DNA of 64,000 nt from Pseudomonas sp. S04. GTDB lineage: Bacteria > Pseudomonadota > Gammaproteobacteria > Pseudomonadales > Pseudomonadaceae. Made by a program: the position numbers and the translations under genes. The DNA lies in assembly GCF_009834545.1 (NCBI RefSeq), contig NZ_CP019427.1, positions 1,899,001 through 1,963,000 of the forward strand, written 5' to 3'. Below the pieces are notes generated by a model. It was not told the origin of the DNA and did not search any database. It saw nothing but the letters and a program-made list of their open reading frames with translations. Shown here piece after piece: positions 9,862-19,687 of the stretch (the stretch's first letter is position 1; each line of letters begins with the position of its first letter).

Positions 9862-10509
9862 TTACTCGAGTCGGGCCAGGCGCTCTTCAAGCGCGGCAAT
9901 TCGCGCTTCCAGCTCTTCAATGCGCTCCAGTGACACACCGCTGACGCTGCCGCGCTCCACCGGGTTCTGGCGCGCCGCGAGGATCGCTTCGATATCCGCC
10001 GGGTCGCCCAAGGCGTGCATGTAGCGGTCTTCACGCTGGCCCGCCTGGCGCGGGATGAGCAGCGCCAGGCCACGGGCGATCAGGCGTTCCAGTTGATGCA
10101 CGACTTGCTCGGCATCTTCGAAGTCGTGCATGCGGCCGCTGCGGGTCAGCAGTTCGTTGACCGTCTGCGGACCTCTTAAAAACAACAGCCCGGTCAGGAT
10201 CACCTGCGCCGGCACCAACTCCAGCGCCTTGTCCAGGCGATGCTCCCAGCGATCGGCGCGGCTGCCCATCACCAATCGGGTAAAACCGCGCCCTTCAAGT
10301 GCGCGCAGGCTTTGCCCGACCTGACCCTGGCTCAGGTTCATCACCGGTTCGCGGCTGGTTTTCTGGTTGCAGGCGATAACCACGGCATTGAGGGTCAGCG
10401 GGTAGGTTTCCGGGCTGGTGGCCTGCTTCTCGATCAAGCAACCGAGGATGCGCAGCTCGGTGCTGCTCAGGCGCAAGTCTTCGGTGGAGGTCTCTTGTTC
10501 TGTGCTCAT
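9862..10509 (-). CDS. YceH family (DUF480) protein
   Basis: A 215-residue cytoplasmic protein with the DUF480 tandem winged-helix signature: [25 protein letters not shown] in the first winged helix, [19 protein letters not shown] in the second, and a C-terminal leucine/glutamate coiled coil (about 190-215). The function of YceH is not established; the fold suggests nucleic-acid or protein binding. It is convergent with the shikimate-dehydrogenase-like gene. Confidence 0.9.
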   Translation of the reverse strand: MSTEQETSTEDLRLSSTELRILGCLIEKQATSPETYPLTLNAVVIACNQKTSREPVMNLSQGQVGQSLRALEGRGFTRLVMGSRADRWEHRLDKALELVPAQVILTGLLFLRGPQTVNELLTRSGRMHDFEDAEQVVHQLERLIARGLALLIPRQAGQREDRYMHALGDPADIEAILAARQNPVERGSVSGVSLERIEELEARIAALEERLARLE

Positions 10510-10638
10510 CGCGCTTTCCCTATGCAGTCGAAGCCGTCTAGCCTAATCCTTGCACAGTAAAAGACAAGCCGCACGGCGCCTCAGGCATGGCTATAATCGC
10601 GCCATCCTTCACAGCCCCCACTCTCCAGCGAGACTGCC

Positions 10639-11148
10639 ATGACTATTTCTCTGTACGCTGCATCCGTTCCGGTCTTCAAGCAAATGCTCAACGCCCTAAG
10701 CGATGTGCTGAACAAGGCCGAGGCCCATGCCACGGCCAAGAACATCGACCCTAATGCCCTGCTGCAGGCGCGCCTGTTCCCGGACATGTTCCCGCTGGTG
10801 CGTCAGGTGCAGATCGCCGTCGATTTCGCCAAGGGCGTTTCGGCCCGCCTGGCTGAAGTCGAGCTGCCGAAGTACGACGACAGCGAAGTGACCTTCGCCG
10901 AGCTGCAGGCGTTGATCGCCAAGGTCCTGGCCTTCATCGACGGCATCCAGCCTGCGCAGATCGATGGCAAGGAAGGTATCGAGATCGTTACCCGTCCAGG
11001 CACGCCTAAAGAGAAGCGCTTCAGCGGCCAGTCCTACCTGCTGACCTACGGCCTGCCGCAGTTCTTCTTCCACGTCACCACCACCTACGCGATCCTGCGT
11101 CACAACGGTGTGGAAGTCGGCAAGCGCGATTACATGGGCGCGTTCTAA
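10639..11148 (+). CDS. DUF1993 family protein
   Basis: A 169-residue helical protein starting MTISLYAASVPVFKQMLNALSDVL. DUF1993 features include DPNALLQARLFPDMFPLVRQVQIA and the C-terminal YLLTYGLPQFFFHVTTTYAILRHNGVEVGKRDYMG. The fold resembles DinB-like four-helix bundles. Biochemical role unknown. It stands alone and converges on sstT, sharing the following bidirectional terminator. Confidence 0.88.
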   Translation: MTISLYAASVPVFKQMLNALSDVLNKAEAHATAKNIDPNALLQARLFPDMFPLVRQVQIAVDFAKGVSARLAEVELPKYDDSEVTFAELQALIAKVLAFIDGIQPAQIDGKEGIEIVTRPGTPKEKRFSGQSYLLTYGLPQFFFHVTTTYAILRHNGVEVGKRDYMGAF

Positions 11149-11162
11149 ACCCCAGCGCTACA

Positions 11163-11200
11163 AAAAAGCCCGCCCCGGTGTGAACCTGGGCGGGCTTTTT
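11163..11200. terminator. Bidirectional Rho-independent terminator
   Basis: AAAAAGCCCGCCC and GGGCGGGCTTTTT form a perfect 13-bp stem with T runs on both strands, between the DUF1993 gene and sstT. Confidence 0.9.
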
Positions 11201-11213
11201 GTTGCGGCGGATT

Positions 11214-12446
11214 TTACACGGTCTGCTCGCTGTTGGTTTCCTCGGCCATACAGGCCGCAGCGGTGAAGAGCACGTCGGTGGAGGAGTTCAGCGCGGTTTC
11301 CGCCGAGTCCTGCAATACGCCGATGATGAAACCGACCGCTACCACTTGCATGGCGATTTCGCTGGGGATGCCGAACAGGCTGCAGGCCAGGGGAATCAGC
11401 AGCAGCGAGCCGCCGGCGACACCCGAGGCGCCACAGGCGCAAATGGCCGCGACAATGCTCAGCAGGATGGCAGTGGGGATGTCCACGGCAATGCCCAGGG
11501 TGTGCACAGCCGCCAGGGTCAGCACGGTGATGGTGATTGCCGCGCCGGCCATGTTGATGGTGGCGCCCAGCGGGATGGAGACCGAGTAGGTGTCTTCATG
11601 CAGGCCCAGGCGCTTGCTCAACTCCAGGTTGACTGGAATGTTGGCCGCCGAGCTGCGGGTAAAGAAGGCGGTGATCCCGCTTTCGCGCAGGCAGGTCAAT
11701 ACCAGCGGGTAAGGGTTGCGGCGCAGTTTCCAGTAGACGATGGCTGGGTTCATCACCAGTGCCACGAACAGCATGCAGCCTAGCAGCACGGCCAGCAGGT
11801 GCAGGTAGCCGACCAGCGCGCCGAAGCCCGAGGTGGCCAGGGTCGAGGCCACCAGGCCAAAAATCCCCAGCGGCGCAAATCGGATCACCAGGCGCACGAT
11901 CAGGGTCACCCCGTTGGACAGGTCGCCCAGCACGGTGCGGGTGGTTTCGCCGGCGTGGCGGATAGCCACGCCCATGCCAATGGCCCAGGCCAGGATGCCG
12001 ATGAAGTTGGCGTTCATCAGAGCGCTGACCGGGTTGTCGACCACGCTCAGCAGCAGGCTTTGCAGGACCTCGGTGATCCCGCCGGGGGCGGTGATCGCCA
12101 CATCATGGGTCGCCAGTACCAGGTTCGACGGGAACAGGGTGCTGGCCACCACCGCAACCACGGCCGCGGCAAAGGTGCCCAGCAGGTAGAGGAAGAGGAT
12201 CGGGCGGATGTGGGTTTCCTGGCCGTGCTTGTGGTTGGCAATCGAGGCCATGACCAGCACGAACACCAGGATTGGGGCGACGGCCTTGAGCGCCGAGACA
12301 AACACCTTGCCGATGAACGCGGTGGACTTCGCCGCATCAGGCGCAAGCAGGGCCAGGGCAATCCCGGCGATCAGGCCGATGACAATCTGGGTGACCAGGC
12401 TGGTGCGTTTGAGTCTTTGCAAAAGAGTAGGCGGGGCAGCAGTCAT
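11214..12446 (-). CDS. sstT: Serine/threonine:Na+ symporter SstT
   Basis: A 410-residue dicarboxylate/amino acid:cation symporter. Landmarks are [24 protein letters not shown] at the first helix, the re-entrant [16 protein letters not shown] serine-rich hairpin, and [20 protein letters not shown], the transport-site motif of the family. These closely resemble E. coli SstT, which imports L-serine and L-threonine with sodium. The [12 protein letters not shown] start is preferred; an upstream in-frame extension is Cys/Trp-rich and not family-like. Confidence 0.93.
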   Translation of the reverse strand: MTAAPPTLLQRLKRTSLVTQIVIGLIAGIALALLAPDAAKSTAFIGKVFVSALKAVAPILVFVLVMASIANHKHGQETHIRPILFLYLLGTFAAAVVAVVASTLFPSNLVLATHDVAITAPGGITEVLQSLLLSVVDNPVSALMNANFIGILAWAIGMGVAIRHAGETTRTVLGDLSNGVTLIVRLVIRFAPLGIFGLVASTLATSGFGALVGYLHLLAVLLGCMLFVALVMNPAIVYWKLRRNPYPLVLTCLRESGITAFFTRSSAANIPVNLELSKRLGLHEDTYSVSIPLGATINMAGAAITITVLTLAAVHTLGIAVDIPTAILLSIVAAICACGASGVAGGSLLLIPLACSLFGIPSEIAMQVVAVGFIIGVLQDSAETALNSSTDVLFTAAACMAEETNSEQTV

Positions 12447-12747
12447 AGCGGTATCTCTGATTTTTTTAGGGTGCCGTGAATCCATGTGGGGCCACCAGCA
12501 ACAAACGGGCAGGCTGGCGGAACCGGCAGGCAACGCGAACTGTCCAGTCTTTCGCGGGCGCGGACTTTAGCACAGCGTAGGCCGTATCCCGCAGACCTGT
12601 GACGATCTGACGCCAGCCTGGAAGGCGGTTCTGCACGTGTTGCTGCGGTACGGGGACGCATTCTGTTAAGATTCGCCATCCTTTTTTTCATCTCTGTGCA
12701 GTGGGCCCTCGGGCTATCGCTGGCGTTGTCGTTTTCTGGAGTTTTCC
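12447..12747. other. Divergent intergenic region, sstT / MFS gene
   Basis: About 300 bases between two divergent genes. It presumably carries both promoters. A TGTTAAGAT at 12664-12672 could be an extended -10 for the MFS gene, but no well-spaced -35 is seen. No ORF or repeat noted. Confidence 0.4.
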
Positions 12748-13902
12748 ATGCTGTTGCCCATCCTGCTGTTGTCAGCCGCCGGATTTACCGTGCTGACCAC
12801 GGAATTTGTCATTGTCGGGCTGTTGCCCTCGATTGCCCGCGACCTTGAGGTCAGCGTTTCCCAGGCGGGGCTGCTGGTGACCCTGTTCGCATTTACCGTC
12901 GCCGCCTTTGGTCCGTTCCTGACCGCGTACTGCGCGCGGTTCGAGCGTCGTCGACTGTTTATCAGCGTGCTGATTCTGTTCGGCCTGGCCAATACCCTGG
13001 CGGCCTTGGCGCCCAACATCGGGGTGATGGCCCTGGCACGGCTGATACCGGCCCTGGGGTTGCCGGTGTTCTGGGCGCTGGCCAGCGAAACGGCGGTGGA
13101 CATTGTCGGGCCGCAGTACGCCGGCCGGGCGATTGCCAAGATCGGCTTCGGGATCGTCTGCGCCACGGTGTTCGGCATCCCCGTGGGCACGCTGATCTCG
13201 GATGCATTTGGCTGGCGCAGTGCGTTCGCTATCCTCGCGGTGATTGCCTTCGCCAAGGCCTTGCTGCTGTTTATCTACCTGCCCCGCACCGATCTGCACC
13301 AGCAACAGGTGAGCTTGCGCGCGCAGTTCAAGATCCTGCGCAGCCCGTTGATGCAAGGCCATGTGCTGTTGTCGATCCTGGTGTTCAGCGGCATGTTCAC
13401 TGCCTACACCTACCTGGCGGATATTCTTGAGCGCCTGGCCGGCTTCAACGGCACGCTGGTGGGCTGGTGCCTGATGGGCTTCGGTGCAGTCGGCCTGATC
13501 GGCAATTCGCTGGGTGGGCGCATGGTCGACCGCCATCCGTTGATCGCGTCCATGGTGTTTTGTGGCTTCATGGTCGGCGGCATGGTGGCACTGGTGCCGA
13601 GTATCCACTCGACACTCGGGCTGGCGGCGGCGATGGGCGTGTGGGGCGTGACCCAGGCGGCGTTGTTCCTGGTCAGCCATGTGCGCCTGATGAAGGCCGC
13701 ACCCCAGGCCCCAGCCTTCGCTGCGTCACTGAACATCGCCGGGGCCAACCTGGGGATCGGCCTGGGTGCGCTGGTGGGCGGGCGGGTGATCGACACTCTG
13801 GGCCTGGGTAGCCTGGGCTTTGCCGCGGCCGGGTTCATTATGTTGTCGATCGTGCTGGCCCTGCTGCTGATGAAGTTCAAGGCGCCGGTGGCCTGCGCCT
13901 GA
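12748..13902 (+). CDS. MFS transporter (AraJ/sugar-efflux-like, DHA1 family)
   Basis: A 384-residue major facilitator with 12 predicted helices. The first helix region FTVLTTEFVIVGLLPSIARDL matches DHA1 drug or sugar exporters, and GIPVGTLISDAFGWRSAFAILA is motif C of the antiporter class. It begins at an ATG after TTTCTGGAG. Export of sugars, amino acids or drugs is possible; the substrate is not visible. Its stop lies four bases from that of the convergent NhaR-like regulator. Confidence 0.87.
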   Translation: MLLPILLLSAAGFTVLTTEFVIVGLLPSIARDLEVSVSQAGLLVTLFAFTVAAFGPFLTAYCARFERRRLFISVLILFGLANTLAALAPNIGVMALARLIPALGLPVFWALASETAVDIVGPQYAGRAIAKIGFGIVCATVFGIPVGTLISDAFGWRSAFAILAVIAFAKALLLFIYLPRTDLHQQQVSLRAQFKILRSPLMQGHVLLSILVFSGMFTAYTYLADILERLAGFNGTLVGWCLMGFGAVGLIGNSLGGRMVDRHPLIASMVFCGFMVGGMVALVPSIHSTLGLAAAMGVWGVTQAALFLVSHVRLMKAAPQAPAFAASLNIAGANLGIGLGALVGGRVIDTLGLGSLGFAAAGFIMLSIVLALLLMKFKAPVACA

Positions 13903-13906
13903 AGCC

Positions 13907-14803
13907 CTAGAGACTGGTGAACAGCTCGCGCCCCCCTTCGGTGATGGCGACGATGCCCGGGTGCTTGACCTTGCGCTCCACTGAAATGGCGTAAAACGAC
14001 TCCGTCACCGCATCGGTCTGGCCGATCAACTGCACGCCGTACTGGCGCCGGACCTCATCGGCGATCACGCTGGGGCCGATAAAAATCCCGCTGCCGGATT
14101 GACCAAACGCCTGCATCAGGGCGCTGTCATCAAACTCGCCGACAATCCGCGGCTGGATTTTCTGCTCGGCGAACCAGCGTTGCAAACGACTGCGCACCAC
14201 GGTTTCCTGGCCGGGAATCAGCAACGGGGCGCCGTGCAGGCAATGGGGGAAGTCGCTGCCGTAGCGTTGCGCCAGCTCCCGGGTGGCAAAAAAACTGATG
14301 CCACATTCACCGAGTTTCTGGCTGTAGCCCTTGATGTCCAGGTGCGAGGGCATGGGGCTGTCGGAAATCACCAGGTCCAGGCGCTGGATCGCCAGGTCGG
14401 CCAGCAGACGCTCCAGCTTGTCCTCACGGCAAGTGATGCGCAGCGGCTCGGTCAACTCCATGGTGGGCGCGATCAGGCGATAGACGATGGACTTGGGCAC
14501 TACGTCCGCGACGCCGACTCGAAACACGATCTGCTGTTCATTGGGCTGGGCCCGCAGCAGGGCTTCCAGTTCACCTCCCAACTGAAACATCTGCTCGGCG
14601 TAGGGCAGGGCCTGGCGGCCGGCCTCGGTCAACTCCAGTTGACGCCCGACCCGGCGAAACAGCTCGATGCCATAGGTCTGTTCGAGCAGGCTGATCTGGC
14701 CGCTGATGGTCTGTGGCGTGAGGTTCAGTTGCTCGCACGCACGCACGATGCTGCCGGTCTTGGCCACGACCCAGAAGTAATGCAATTGCCGATAATTGAG
14801 CAT
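13907..14803 (-). CDS. LysR-type regulator, NhaR-like
   Basis: A 298-residue LysR-type regulator. The N-terminal helix-turn-helix (about 2-60: LNYRQLHYFWVVAKTGSIVRACEQLNLTPQTISGQI in overlapping pieces) and the YGIELFRRVGRQLELTEAG segment are characteristic of NhaR, which activates sodium/proton antiporter and osmotic-stress genes in enterobacteria. The effector-binding domain follows (about 90-298). It is divergent from the small lipoprotein/TerC pair; whether it controls them is untested. Confidence 0.88.
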   Translation of the reverse strand: MLNYRQLHYFWVVAKTGSIVRACEQLNLTPQTISGQISLLEQTYGIELFRRVGRQLELTEAGRQALPYAEQMFQLGGELEALLRAQPNEQQIVFRVGVADVVPKSIVYRLIAPTMELTEPLRITCREDKLERLLADLAIQRLDLVISDSPMPSHLDIKGYSQKLGECGISFFATRELAQRYGSDFPHCLHGAPLLIPGQETVVRSRLQRWFAEQKIQPRIVGEFDDSALMQAFGQSGSGIFIGPSVIADEVRRQYGVQLIGQTDAVTESFYAISVERKVKHPGIVAITEGGRELFTSL

Positions 14804-14936
14804 GACGAGCGCCGATTCGTAAAAACCGAAGTATAGACGCTAAAAATACGAATTTTCCTGAAGTGTCAGTCTCCTTAGAATGCCTCGCTATCGACGGGCC
14901 GCTGTTACGGCCGTCTCTGTTCTAACGAGGAAAACC

Positions 14937-15188
14937 ATGAAGACCTTCAAGACCCTGACGGCAGCGTCCGTACTGGCCGTTTCCGCACTGCTGTTGACGG
15001 GCTGTGACCAGGCTGAAAAAAGTGCCCAGCAATTGATGGGCAAGGCGGCCGAGTCGGCCAAGCTGGCGATCGACGAGACCCACAAGGCGGCGGAACAGGC
15101 GCTGAGCGATGCCACCGGCAATATCATCGGCAAAAAAGACAGCCCGGCCGATAGCGATAAAGAACAAAGTTCGTCGCAGGAAATCTAA
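14937..15188 (+). CDS. Small lipoprotein
   Basis: An 83-residue predicted lipoprotein. The signal peptide ends in the lipobox LLLTGC, with Cys at about residue 22. The mature part is a short alanine/lysine-rich helix (SAQQLMGKAAESAKLAIDE) and a charged, disordered tail. GAGG precedes the chosen ATG. It lies 29 bases upstream of the TerC-family gene and may be co-transcribed. Function unknown. Confidence 0.85.
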   Translation: MKTFKTLTAASVLAVSALLLTGCDQAEKSAQQLMGKAAESAKLAIDETHKAAEQALSDATGNIIGKKDSPADSDKEQSSSQEI

Positions 15189-15217
15189 TCCGTTTAACAC
15201 CGAGTCAGGACTGACCC

Positions 15218-15967
15218 ATGGAATACCTTTTACAACTTGCTGCAAGCCCCACTGCCTGGGTCGCCCTGGCTACCCTGATCGTCATGGAAATCGTACTCGG
15301 CATCGATAACCTGATCTTCATCTCGATCCTGACCAACAAACTGCCCGAGCAACATCGGGCCAAGGCGCGCCGAATCGGTATCAGCATGGCCTTGGTGCTG
15401 CGCCTGGGTCTGTTGAGCACCATCGCCTTCATCGTGCAGTTGACTGCGCCGGTGATCGAGGTGCTAGGCCACGCGTTCTCCTGGAAAGACATGATCCTGA
15501 TCGCCGGTGGCCTGTTCCTGTTGTGGAAGGCCACCACGGAAATCCACCACAGCATGGACCCGGCGCCGGATGATCCGACGTCGAAAACCTCGGGTGTGAC
15601 CTTGGGTTTTGCCGCGGCTATCGGCCAGATCCTGATGCTCGACCTGGTGTTCTCTATCGACAGCATCATCACCGCCGTCGGCATGACCGAGCATTTGCCG
15701 ATCATGATCATCGCGGTGCTGGTGTCGGTGTTGGTGATGTTGTTGGCGGCTGAGCCTCTGGCCAAGTTCATCAATGACAACCCGACCGTGGTAATGCTGG
15801 CCCTGGGCTTCCTGATCATGATCGGCATGACCCTGATCGCCGAAGGTTTTGGCGCCCACGTACCAAAAGGCTACGTCTATGCGGCAATGGCGTTCTCGGC
15901 GGCAATCGAGGTGCTGAACATGCTGTCGCGTAAAGCTCGGCAGAAGAAGCTGGCCCAACAGGCGTAA
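15218..15967 (+). CDS. TerC family integral membrane protein
   Basis: A 249-residue TerC-family protein with seven or so helices. The family signature [16 protein letters not shown] (about 22-37) carries the conserved Asp/Asn, and the second half repeats it as [16 protein letters not shown]. coli relatives take part in manganese export and possibly metalation of secreted proteins; the tellurium name is historical. Likely forms an operon with the preceding lipoprotein and ends at a strong hairpin. Confidence 0.9.
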   Translation: MEYLLQLAASPTAWVALATLIVMEIVLGIDNLIFISILTNKLPEQHRAKARRIGISMALVLRLGLLSTIAFIVQLTAPVIEVLGHAFSWKDMILIAGGLFLLWKATTEIHHSMDPAPDDPTSKTSGVTLGFAAAIGQILMLDLVFSIDSIITAVGMTEHLPIMIIAVLVSVLVMLLAAEPLAKFINDNPTVVMLALGFLIMIGMTLIAEGFGAHVPKGYVYAAMAFSAAIEVLNMLSRKARQKKLAQQA

Positions 15968-15986
15968 CGTCTGAAGGCAACAATCA

Positions 15987-16027
15987 ACGGTCGTCTGCAC
16001 CCAGGGTACAGGCGGCCGTTTTGTTTT
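15987..16027 (+). terminator. Terminator after TerC gene
   Basis: AACGGTCGTCTG and CAGGCGGCCGTT form a 12-bp stem with two G-U pairs and are followed by TTGTTTT. Confidence 0.75.
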
Positions 16028-16041
16028 ATGGGGGGGAGCGC

Positions 16042-16212
16042 TCAATGGGCAGAGGCGTGGGGTTGCTCGGGTTTGTGCTCTGGCGTCGGGGTTTGCGGCG
16101 CACGGTAGGCGTGGTGATGCCGGCGGGTTATGCGCAATACGCCCCACAGCATGGCCGCCGCTACGGCTAGCCAGCCAATGATCAGCAGCGCAACGGTGGT
16201 GATCAGGCTCAT
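16042..16212 (-). CDS. Small single-pass membrane protein (56 aa)
   Basis: A 56-residue protein: one membrane helix (LITTVALLIIGWLAVAAAML, about 3-22) followed by a short His/Arg/Pro-rich cytoplasmic tail. A strong GAGGAGG Shine-Dalgarno sits before the ATG and decides the start. No family recognised. Convergent with the TerC gene. Confidence 0.72.
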   Translation of the reverse strand: MSLITTVALLIIGWLAVAAAMLWGVLRITRRHHHAYRAPQTPTPEHKPEQPHASAH

Positions 16213-16420
16213 CAGTGCCTCCTCTTTGCCCTGCATCGGGCACATGCTTCTCGCAGGTGTCAGTCTAGCCGCTGTGATGTTGCAGGCTATTGACCAATGG
16301 TCGTGAGTCACCAACCAGTTTGCTCTATCAGCCGCAGCCGACTGCCGTTTAAGGCTATACCGCTGCTATGATCAGGGGCGAAGCCGGGACGCTGACGCCT
16401 GGCACCTGAACAAGTGAGTG

Positions 16421-17098
16421 ATGATGTTGCCGGTACTTCCTCGATTTCGCTTTGCCTTGCTGGCTACCGCCTGCGTCTTGAGCCTGGCCGGGTGTGCCGG
16501 GAGTGTGCAGCCGGAAATCAAACGCCTGCCCGAGCGTGTCGAGCTCAGTGGCCGCTTCTATCGGGGCGACGCCTATCAGGGCGGCCCGCAGACCCTGGCC
16601 AGCCTGCTGTCGCAGCAGGGCGTGACGATTACCCCGGGATTGCTGGAAAAACCCTTGCGATTGCCCGGCGCCGAGGCGCAGTTGCAGCACAATATGCAGA
16701 AACTGGCCCGTGAATACGGGATGGTGGTCTATCCGCTGGACAGCAACCTGCCGGCACTGTTGACCCAGGTGGCCGCGGGTTACCCGGTGTGGCTGCGCTA
16801 CACCGAGGGTTCGGCATTCTGGAAAGAGCCGCGGTATGCCTTGCTTGCCGGCTACAACCAACAGAAACAAACGGTGTTGCTGCGCTCAGGCCTGGAAAAG
16901 CGCCTGTTGATGGACTTCAAGTCCTTTGAGTCGGCTTTCCAAAGTGCAGGTGGCTGGGCGGTGCTGGTACAGGCACCGACGCAGATACCGGCCAAGGTTG
17001 ATCGCCAGCGCTGGCTGCAGGCGGCCAATGAGCTCAGCCAGGCAGGGCGCGAAGAGGCGGCTGCCCAAGCGACCCAGGCATTGAATAGCCAAAAATGA
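16421..17098 (+). CDS. C39-peptidase-like lipoprotein lacking the catalytic triad
   Basis: A 225-residue lipoprotein; the lipobox LSLAGC places the acylated Cys at about residue 25. The rest aligns by motif with the C39-like peptidases of Pseudomonas lipoproteins: YQGGPQTLASLL where active members have QCGP, LPALLTQVAAGYPVWL, and EPRYALLAGYN where active members have a WHYAVVVGYD-like segment. The catalytic Cys, His and Asp positions are therefore Gly54, Arg138 and Asn146. Peptidase activity is not expected; a binding or scaffold role is more likely. Two in-frame ATGs (16421, 16424) are equally possible starts. Confidence 0.75.
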   Translation: MMLPVLPRFRFALLATACVLSLAGCAGSVQPEIKRLPERVELSGRFYRGDAYQGGPQTLASLLSQQGVTITPGLLEKPLRLPGAEAQLQHNMQKLAREYGMVVYPLDSNLPALLTQVAAGYPVWLRYTEGSAFWKEPRYALLAGYNQQKQTVLLRSGLEKRLLMDFKSFESAFQSAGGWAVLVQAPTQIPAKVDRQRWLQAANELSQAGREEAAAQATQALNSQK

Positions 17099-17101
17099 AA
17101 T

Positions 17102-17125
17102 ACGGCGCCCTTGGGCGCCGTTTTA
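17102..17125 (+). terminator. Terminator after C39-like gene
   Basis: ACGGCGCCC TT GGGCGCCGT followed by TTTA, directly after the stop codon. Confidence 0.8.
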
Positions 17126-17137
17126 CTGTGGGGCGGA

Positions 17138-18076
17138 TCAATCCGCCGTTTGTGCCACACCGCTCTGGCGGCTCTTGAGGTTCTTGTCGGCCTTGTACTG
17201 CAAGGCTACTGCAGGTACCGCGCTGCTCTTGCCGGTTTCGACCCATTGGCGGATCCGGCTGGCGTCGGCGAAGTGCGTGTACTTGCCGAAGGCATCGAGG
17301 ATCACCAGCGAAACCGGGCGACCACCCATTCGGGTAATCAGTACCAGGCAATGGCCGGCCTGGTTGGTAAACCCGGTCTTGGTCAGCTGGATGTCCCAAT
17401 TATCCTTGCGCACCAGGTGATCGGTGTTGTGAAAGCCCAGGGTGTAGTTGGGCTTGCGGAACGCCACGGTTTTTTCCTTGGTGGTGCTCAATTCGCTCAG
17501 TAGTGGGTACTTGCGTGCCGCCTGCACCAGTTTGCTCAGGTCGCGGGCGGTGGAGACGTTGCTGGTCGACAGGCCGGTGGGCTCGACATAGTGGGTGCTG
17601 GTCATGCCCAGCGCCTTGGCCTTGGCGTTCATGGCTGCGATAAAGGCCACATAGCCGCCCGGGTAGTGGTGAGCCAGGCTCGCGGCGGCGCGGTTTTCCG
17701 AGGACATCAGGGTAATCAGCAGCATTTCCCTGCGTGGCAGCTCACTACCAATCTTGACCCGCGAGAACACGCCTTTCATTTCCGGGGTGTCGCTGATCGA
17801 CACGGAAATGTATTCCTCCATGTTCTGTTTGGCTTCCAGCACCACCAGGCCGGTCATCAACTTGGTGACCGAGGCGATGGGTACCACTACGTCCGGGTTG
17901 CTGGCGTAGATCAGCTTGTTGGTCTGCAGGTCGATCAGCATCGCGCTGCCGGAGGCAATATGCAGTTTCGAGGTGTCGCGAGGTACTGCGGTGGTTTCTG
18001 CCGCGTTGACGCTCGGCGTCAAGACGGTGCCTGAAAATGCCAAAAAGAGACTCAGGATAGAAAGACGGATTTTCAC
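17138..18076 (-). CDS. pbpG: D-alanyl-D-alanine endopeptidase PbpG (PBP7)
   Basis: A 312-residue periplasmic low-molecular-weight penicillin-binding protein that cleaves D-Ala-meso-DAP cross-links in peptidoglycan. The signal peptide (about 1-26, ending SVNA) precedes the serine-peptidase core with the three active-site motifs in order: SVTK (SxxK), SSEN (SxN) and KTGFTN (KTG). The GTG at 18076 starts immediately at the signal peptide; a TTG 39 bases upstream would add 13 residues and cannot be excluded. Downstream of folD on the same strand but separated by terminators. Confidence 0.9.
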   Translation of the reverse strand: MKIRLSILSLFLAFSGTVLTPSVNAAETTAVPRDTSKLHIASGSAMLIDLQTNKLIYASNPDVVVPIASVTKLMTGLVVLEAKQNMEEYISVSISDTPEMKGVFSRVKIGSELPRREMLLITLMSSENRAAASLAHHYPGGYVAFIAAMNAKAKALGMTSTHYVEPTGLSTSNVSTARDLSKLVQAARKYPLLSELSTTKEKTVAFRKPNYTLGFHNTDHLVRKDNWDIQLTKTGFTNQAGHCLVLITRMGGRPVSLVILDAFGKYTHFADASRIRQWVETGKSSAVPAVALQYKADKNLKSRQSGVAQTAD

Positions 18077-18191
18077 GCGAGTGGACTCGATAAATGTGGG
18101 TATGCCGTTGTGCAACGGGCTTTTTCCAGAAAAACGTTACATTTTATGAGCGTAGCTGAGGAACTGTCGAATGTTCTTCGCTGAGCAGCGC

Positions 18192-18226
18192 AAAGCCCTT
18201 GTTTTCGAGTAAAAAACAGGGCTTTT
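18192..18226 (-). terminator. Second hairpin downstream of folD
   Basis: AAAGCCCTTGTTTT and AAAAAACAGGGCTTT form a near-perfect stem between folD and pbpG. It would act as a backup terminator for folD. Confidence 0.55.
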
Positions 18227-18260
18227 CGACGAGTAGCCGCTGGCGGTACCCATAAACGAC

Positions 18261-18284
18261 AAACCCCGCCAAAGGGCGGGGTTT
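18261..18284 (-). terminator. folD terminator
   Basis: AAACCCCGCC and GGCGGGGTTT form a perfect 10-bp stem just after the folD stop. Confidence 0.8.
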
Positions 18285-18314
18285 GCATTTTGAAACACCA
18301 GCTCGAGCCCAGAG

Positions 18315-19169
18315 TTACCCGTGCAGGGTTTCCGCGGCATACAGGGTGTTTTCCAGCAGGCAGGCACGGGTCATCGGGCCGACGCCGCCTGGCACCGGGG
18401 TGATCCAGCCAGCGCGGGGCAGGGCGGTTTCGTAGATCACGTCGCCGACCAGCTTGCCGTCGTCCTGGCGGTTGATGCCGACGTCGATCACGATCGCCCC
18501 TTCCTTGATCCACTCGCCCTTGACCAGGCCCGGCTTGCCGGCGGCCACTACCACCAGGTCGGCGCGGCCGACGTGGCCGGCCAGGTCCTTGGTGAAGCGG
18601 TGGGTCACGGTCACGGTGCAGCCGGCCAGCAGCAGTTCCATCGCCATCGGGCGACCGACAATGTTGGATGCGCCGACAATCACCGCGTCCATCCCGTAGA
18701 GATCGGCCCCAGTGCTTTCCAGCAGGGTCATGATGCCTTTAGGAGTGCACGGGCGCAGCAGGGGGATGCGCTGGGCCAGGCGGCCGACGTTGTAAGGGTG
18801 GAAACCGTCGACGTCTTTGTCCGGGCGAATGCGCTCCAGCAGTTTGGAGGCGTCCAGGTGTTCCGGCAGGGGCAGTTGCAGCAGTACGCCGTCGATGTTC
18901 GGGTCTTCATTGAGACGGTCGATCAGGTCGGTCAGGGCTTGCTGGGTGGTGTCAGCGGGCAGGTCGTAGGCTTGGGAGAGGAAGCCGACCTCTTCACAGT
19001 CTTTACGCTTGTGCGAGACATAAACTTGAGAGGCGGGATCGCTGCCGACCAGGATCACCGCGAGGCCTGGCGTGCGCAGACCTTGCTGGCGACGCTCGGC
19101 AACACGTTTGGCGATCTGCTGGCGCAGGCTGGCGGCGATTGATTTGCCGTCGATTAGTTGTGCAGTCAT
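18315..19169 (-). CDS. folD: Methylenetetrahydrofolate dehydrogenase/cyclohydrolase FolD
   Basis: A 284-residue bifunctional enzyme interconverting 5,10-methylene-THF, 5,10-methenyl-THF and 10-formyl-THF using NADP. Family motifs: [30 protein letters not shown] with the catalytic Tyr/Lys region, [26 protein letters not shown], and the NADP loop [19 protein letters not shown] [14 protein letters not shown]. Length matches the family. It directly precedes, on the opposite strand, the tRNA cluster. Confidence 0.97.
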   Translation of the reverse strand: MTAQLIDGKSIAASLRQQIAKRVAERRQQGLRTPGLAVILVGSDPASQVYVSHKRKDCEEVGFLSQAYDLPADTTQQALTDLIDRLNEDPNIDGVLLQLPLPEHLDASKLLERIRPDKDVDGFHPYNVGRLAQRIPLLRPCTPKGIMTLLESTGADLYGMDAVIVGASNIVGRPMAMELLLAGCTVTVTHRFTKDLAGHVGRADLVVVAAGKPGLVKGEWIKEGAIVIDVGINRQDDGKLVGDVIYETALPRAGWITPVPGGVGPMTRACLLENTLYAAETLHG

Positions 19170-19301
19170 TGCGCGTGATTAACCATCGAGAGGGGGAAGA
19201 AAAGAGAGCGCATTCTCGCATGCCAGGACGTGAGGGCAAAGGCGCTTGGTCTGCAAATTCCCCTAAGCCCTTTAATTAAATGAATTTTTCTCAAAAATCA
19301 T

Positions 19302-19330
19302 TTGACGACCTGTAGGTGGCTCTATACTAT
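19302..19330 (+). promoter_or_regulatory. Promoter of the tRNA cluster
   Basis: TTGACG at 19302-19307 and TACTAT at 19325-19330 with a 17-bp spacer, followed by GC-rich sequence as in stable-RNA promoters. It lies about 115 bases before the first tRNA. Confidence 0.65.
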
Positions 19331-19445
19331 TCGTCGCACTTGTCGGGCACAGCCTAGCACTGGTTAGGAAGGTCGAGCGGAATCAACATTCTGCAAGACT
19401 GGAAAGCACTTAGTTTGTAGTCCTCCAAGAGTACAGATTAATAAG

Positions 19446-19522
19446 GCGCCCGTAGCTCAGCTGGATAGAGCATCCGCCTTCTAAGCGGATGGTCGCAGGT
19501 TCGAGTCCTGCCGGGTGCGCCA
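19446..19522 (+). tRNA. tRNA-Arg (TCT)
   Basis: 77 bases with acceptor GCGCCCG/CGGGTGC, anticodon loop CTTCTAA giving anticodon TCT, T loop TTCGAGT, and an encoded CCA. First of four tRNAs in the cluster upstream of tig. Confidence 0.96.
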
Positions 19523-19554
19523 TTAGGCAGCTTTGGCACAAGTAACGCGATATG

Positions 19555-19630
19555 GTGGGCGTAGCTCAGTTGGTAGAGCACGGGATTGTGACTCCCGTTG
19601 TCGTGGGTTCGATCCCCATCGTCCACCCCA
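19555..19630 (+). tRNA. tRNA-His (GTG), copy 1
   Basis: Acceptor GTGGGCG/CGTCCAC, anticodon GTG, encoded CCA. The preceding G (19554) can serve as the extra G-1 opposite C73 that marks tRNA-His. Followed by a hairpin AAAGGCGCC...GGCGCCTTT. Confidence 0.96.
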
Positions 19631-19636
19631 TATTTC

Positions 19637-19668
19637 GAAAGGCGCCCGATTAACAGTCTGGCGCCTTT
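19637..19668 (+). terminator. Hairpin after tRNA-His copy 1
   Basis: AAAGGCGCC and GGCGCCTTT stem followed by GCTTT. The same hairpin follows the second tRNA-His with a longer T tract, so this copy may be a weakened duplicate. Confidence 0.55.
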
Positions 19669-19687
19669 GCTTTAAAGGCTTCAACTC

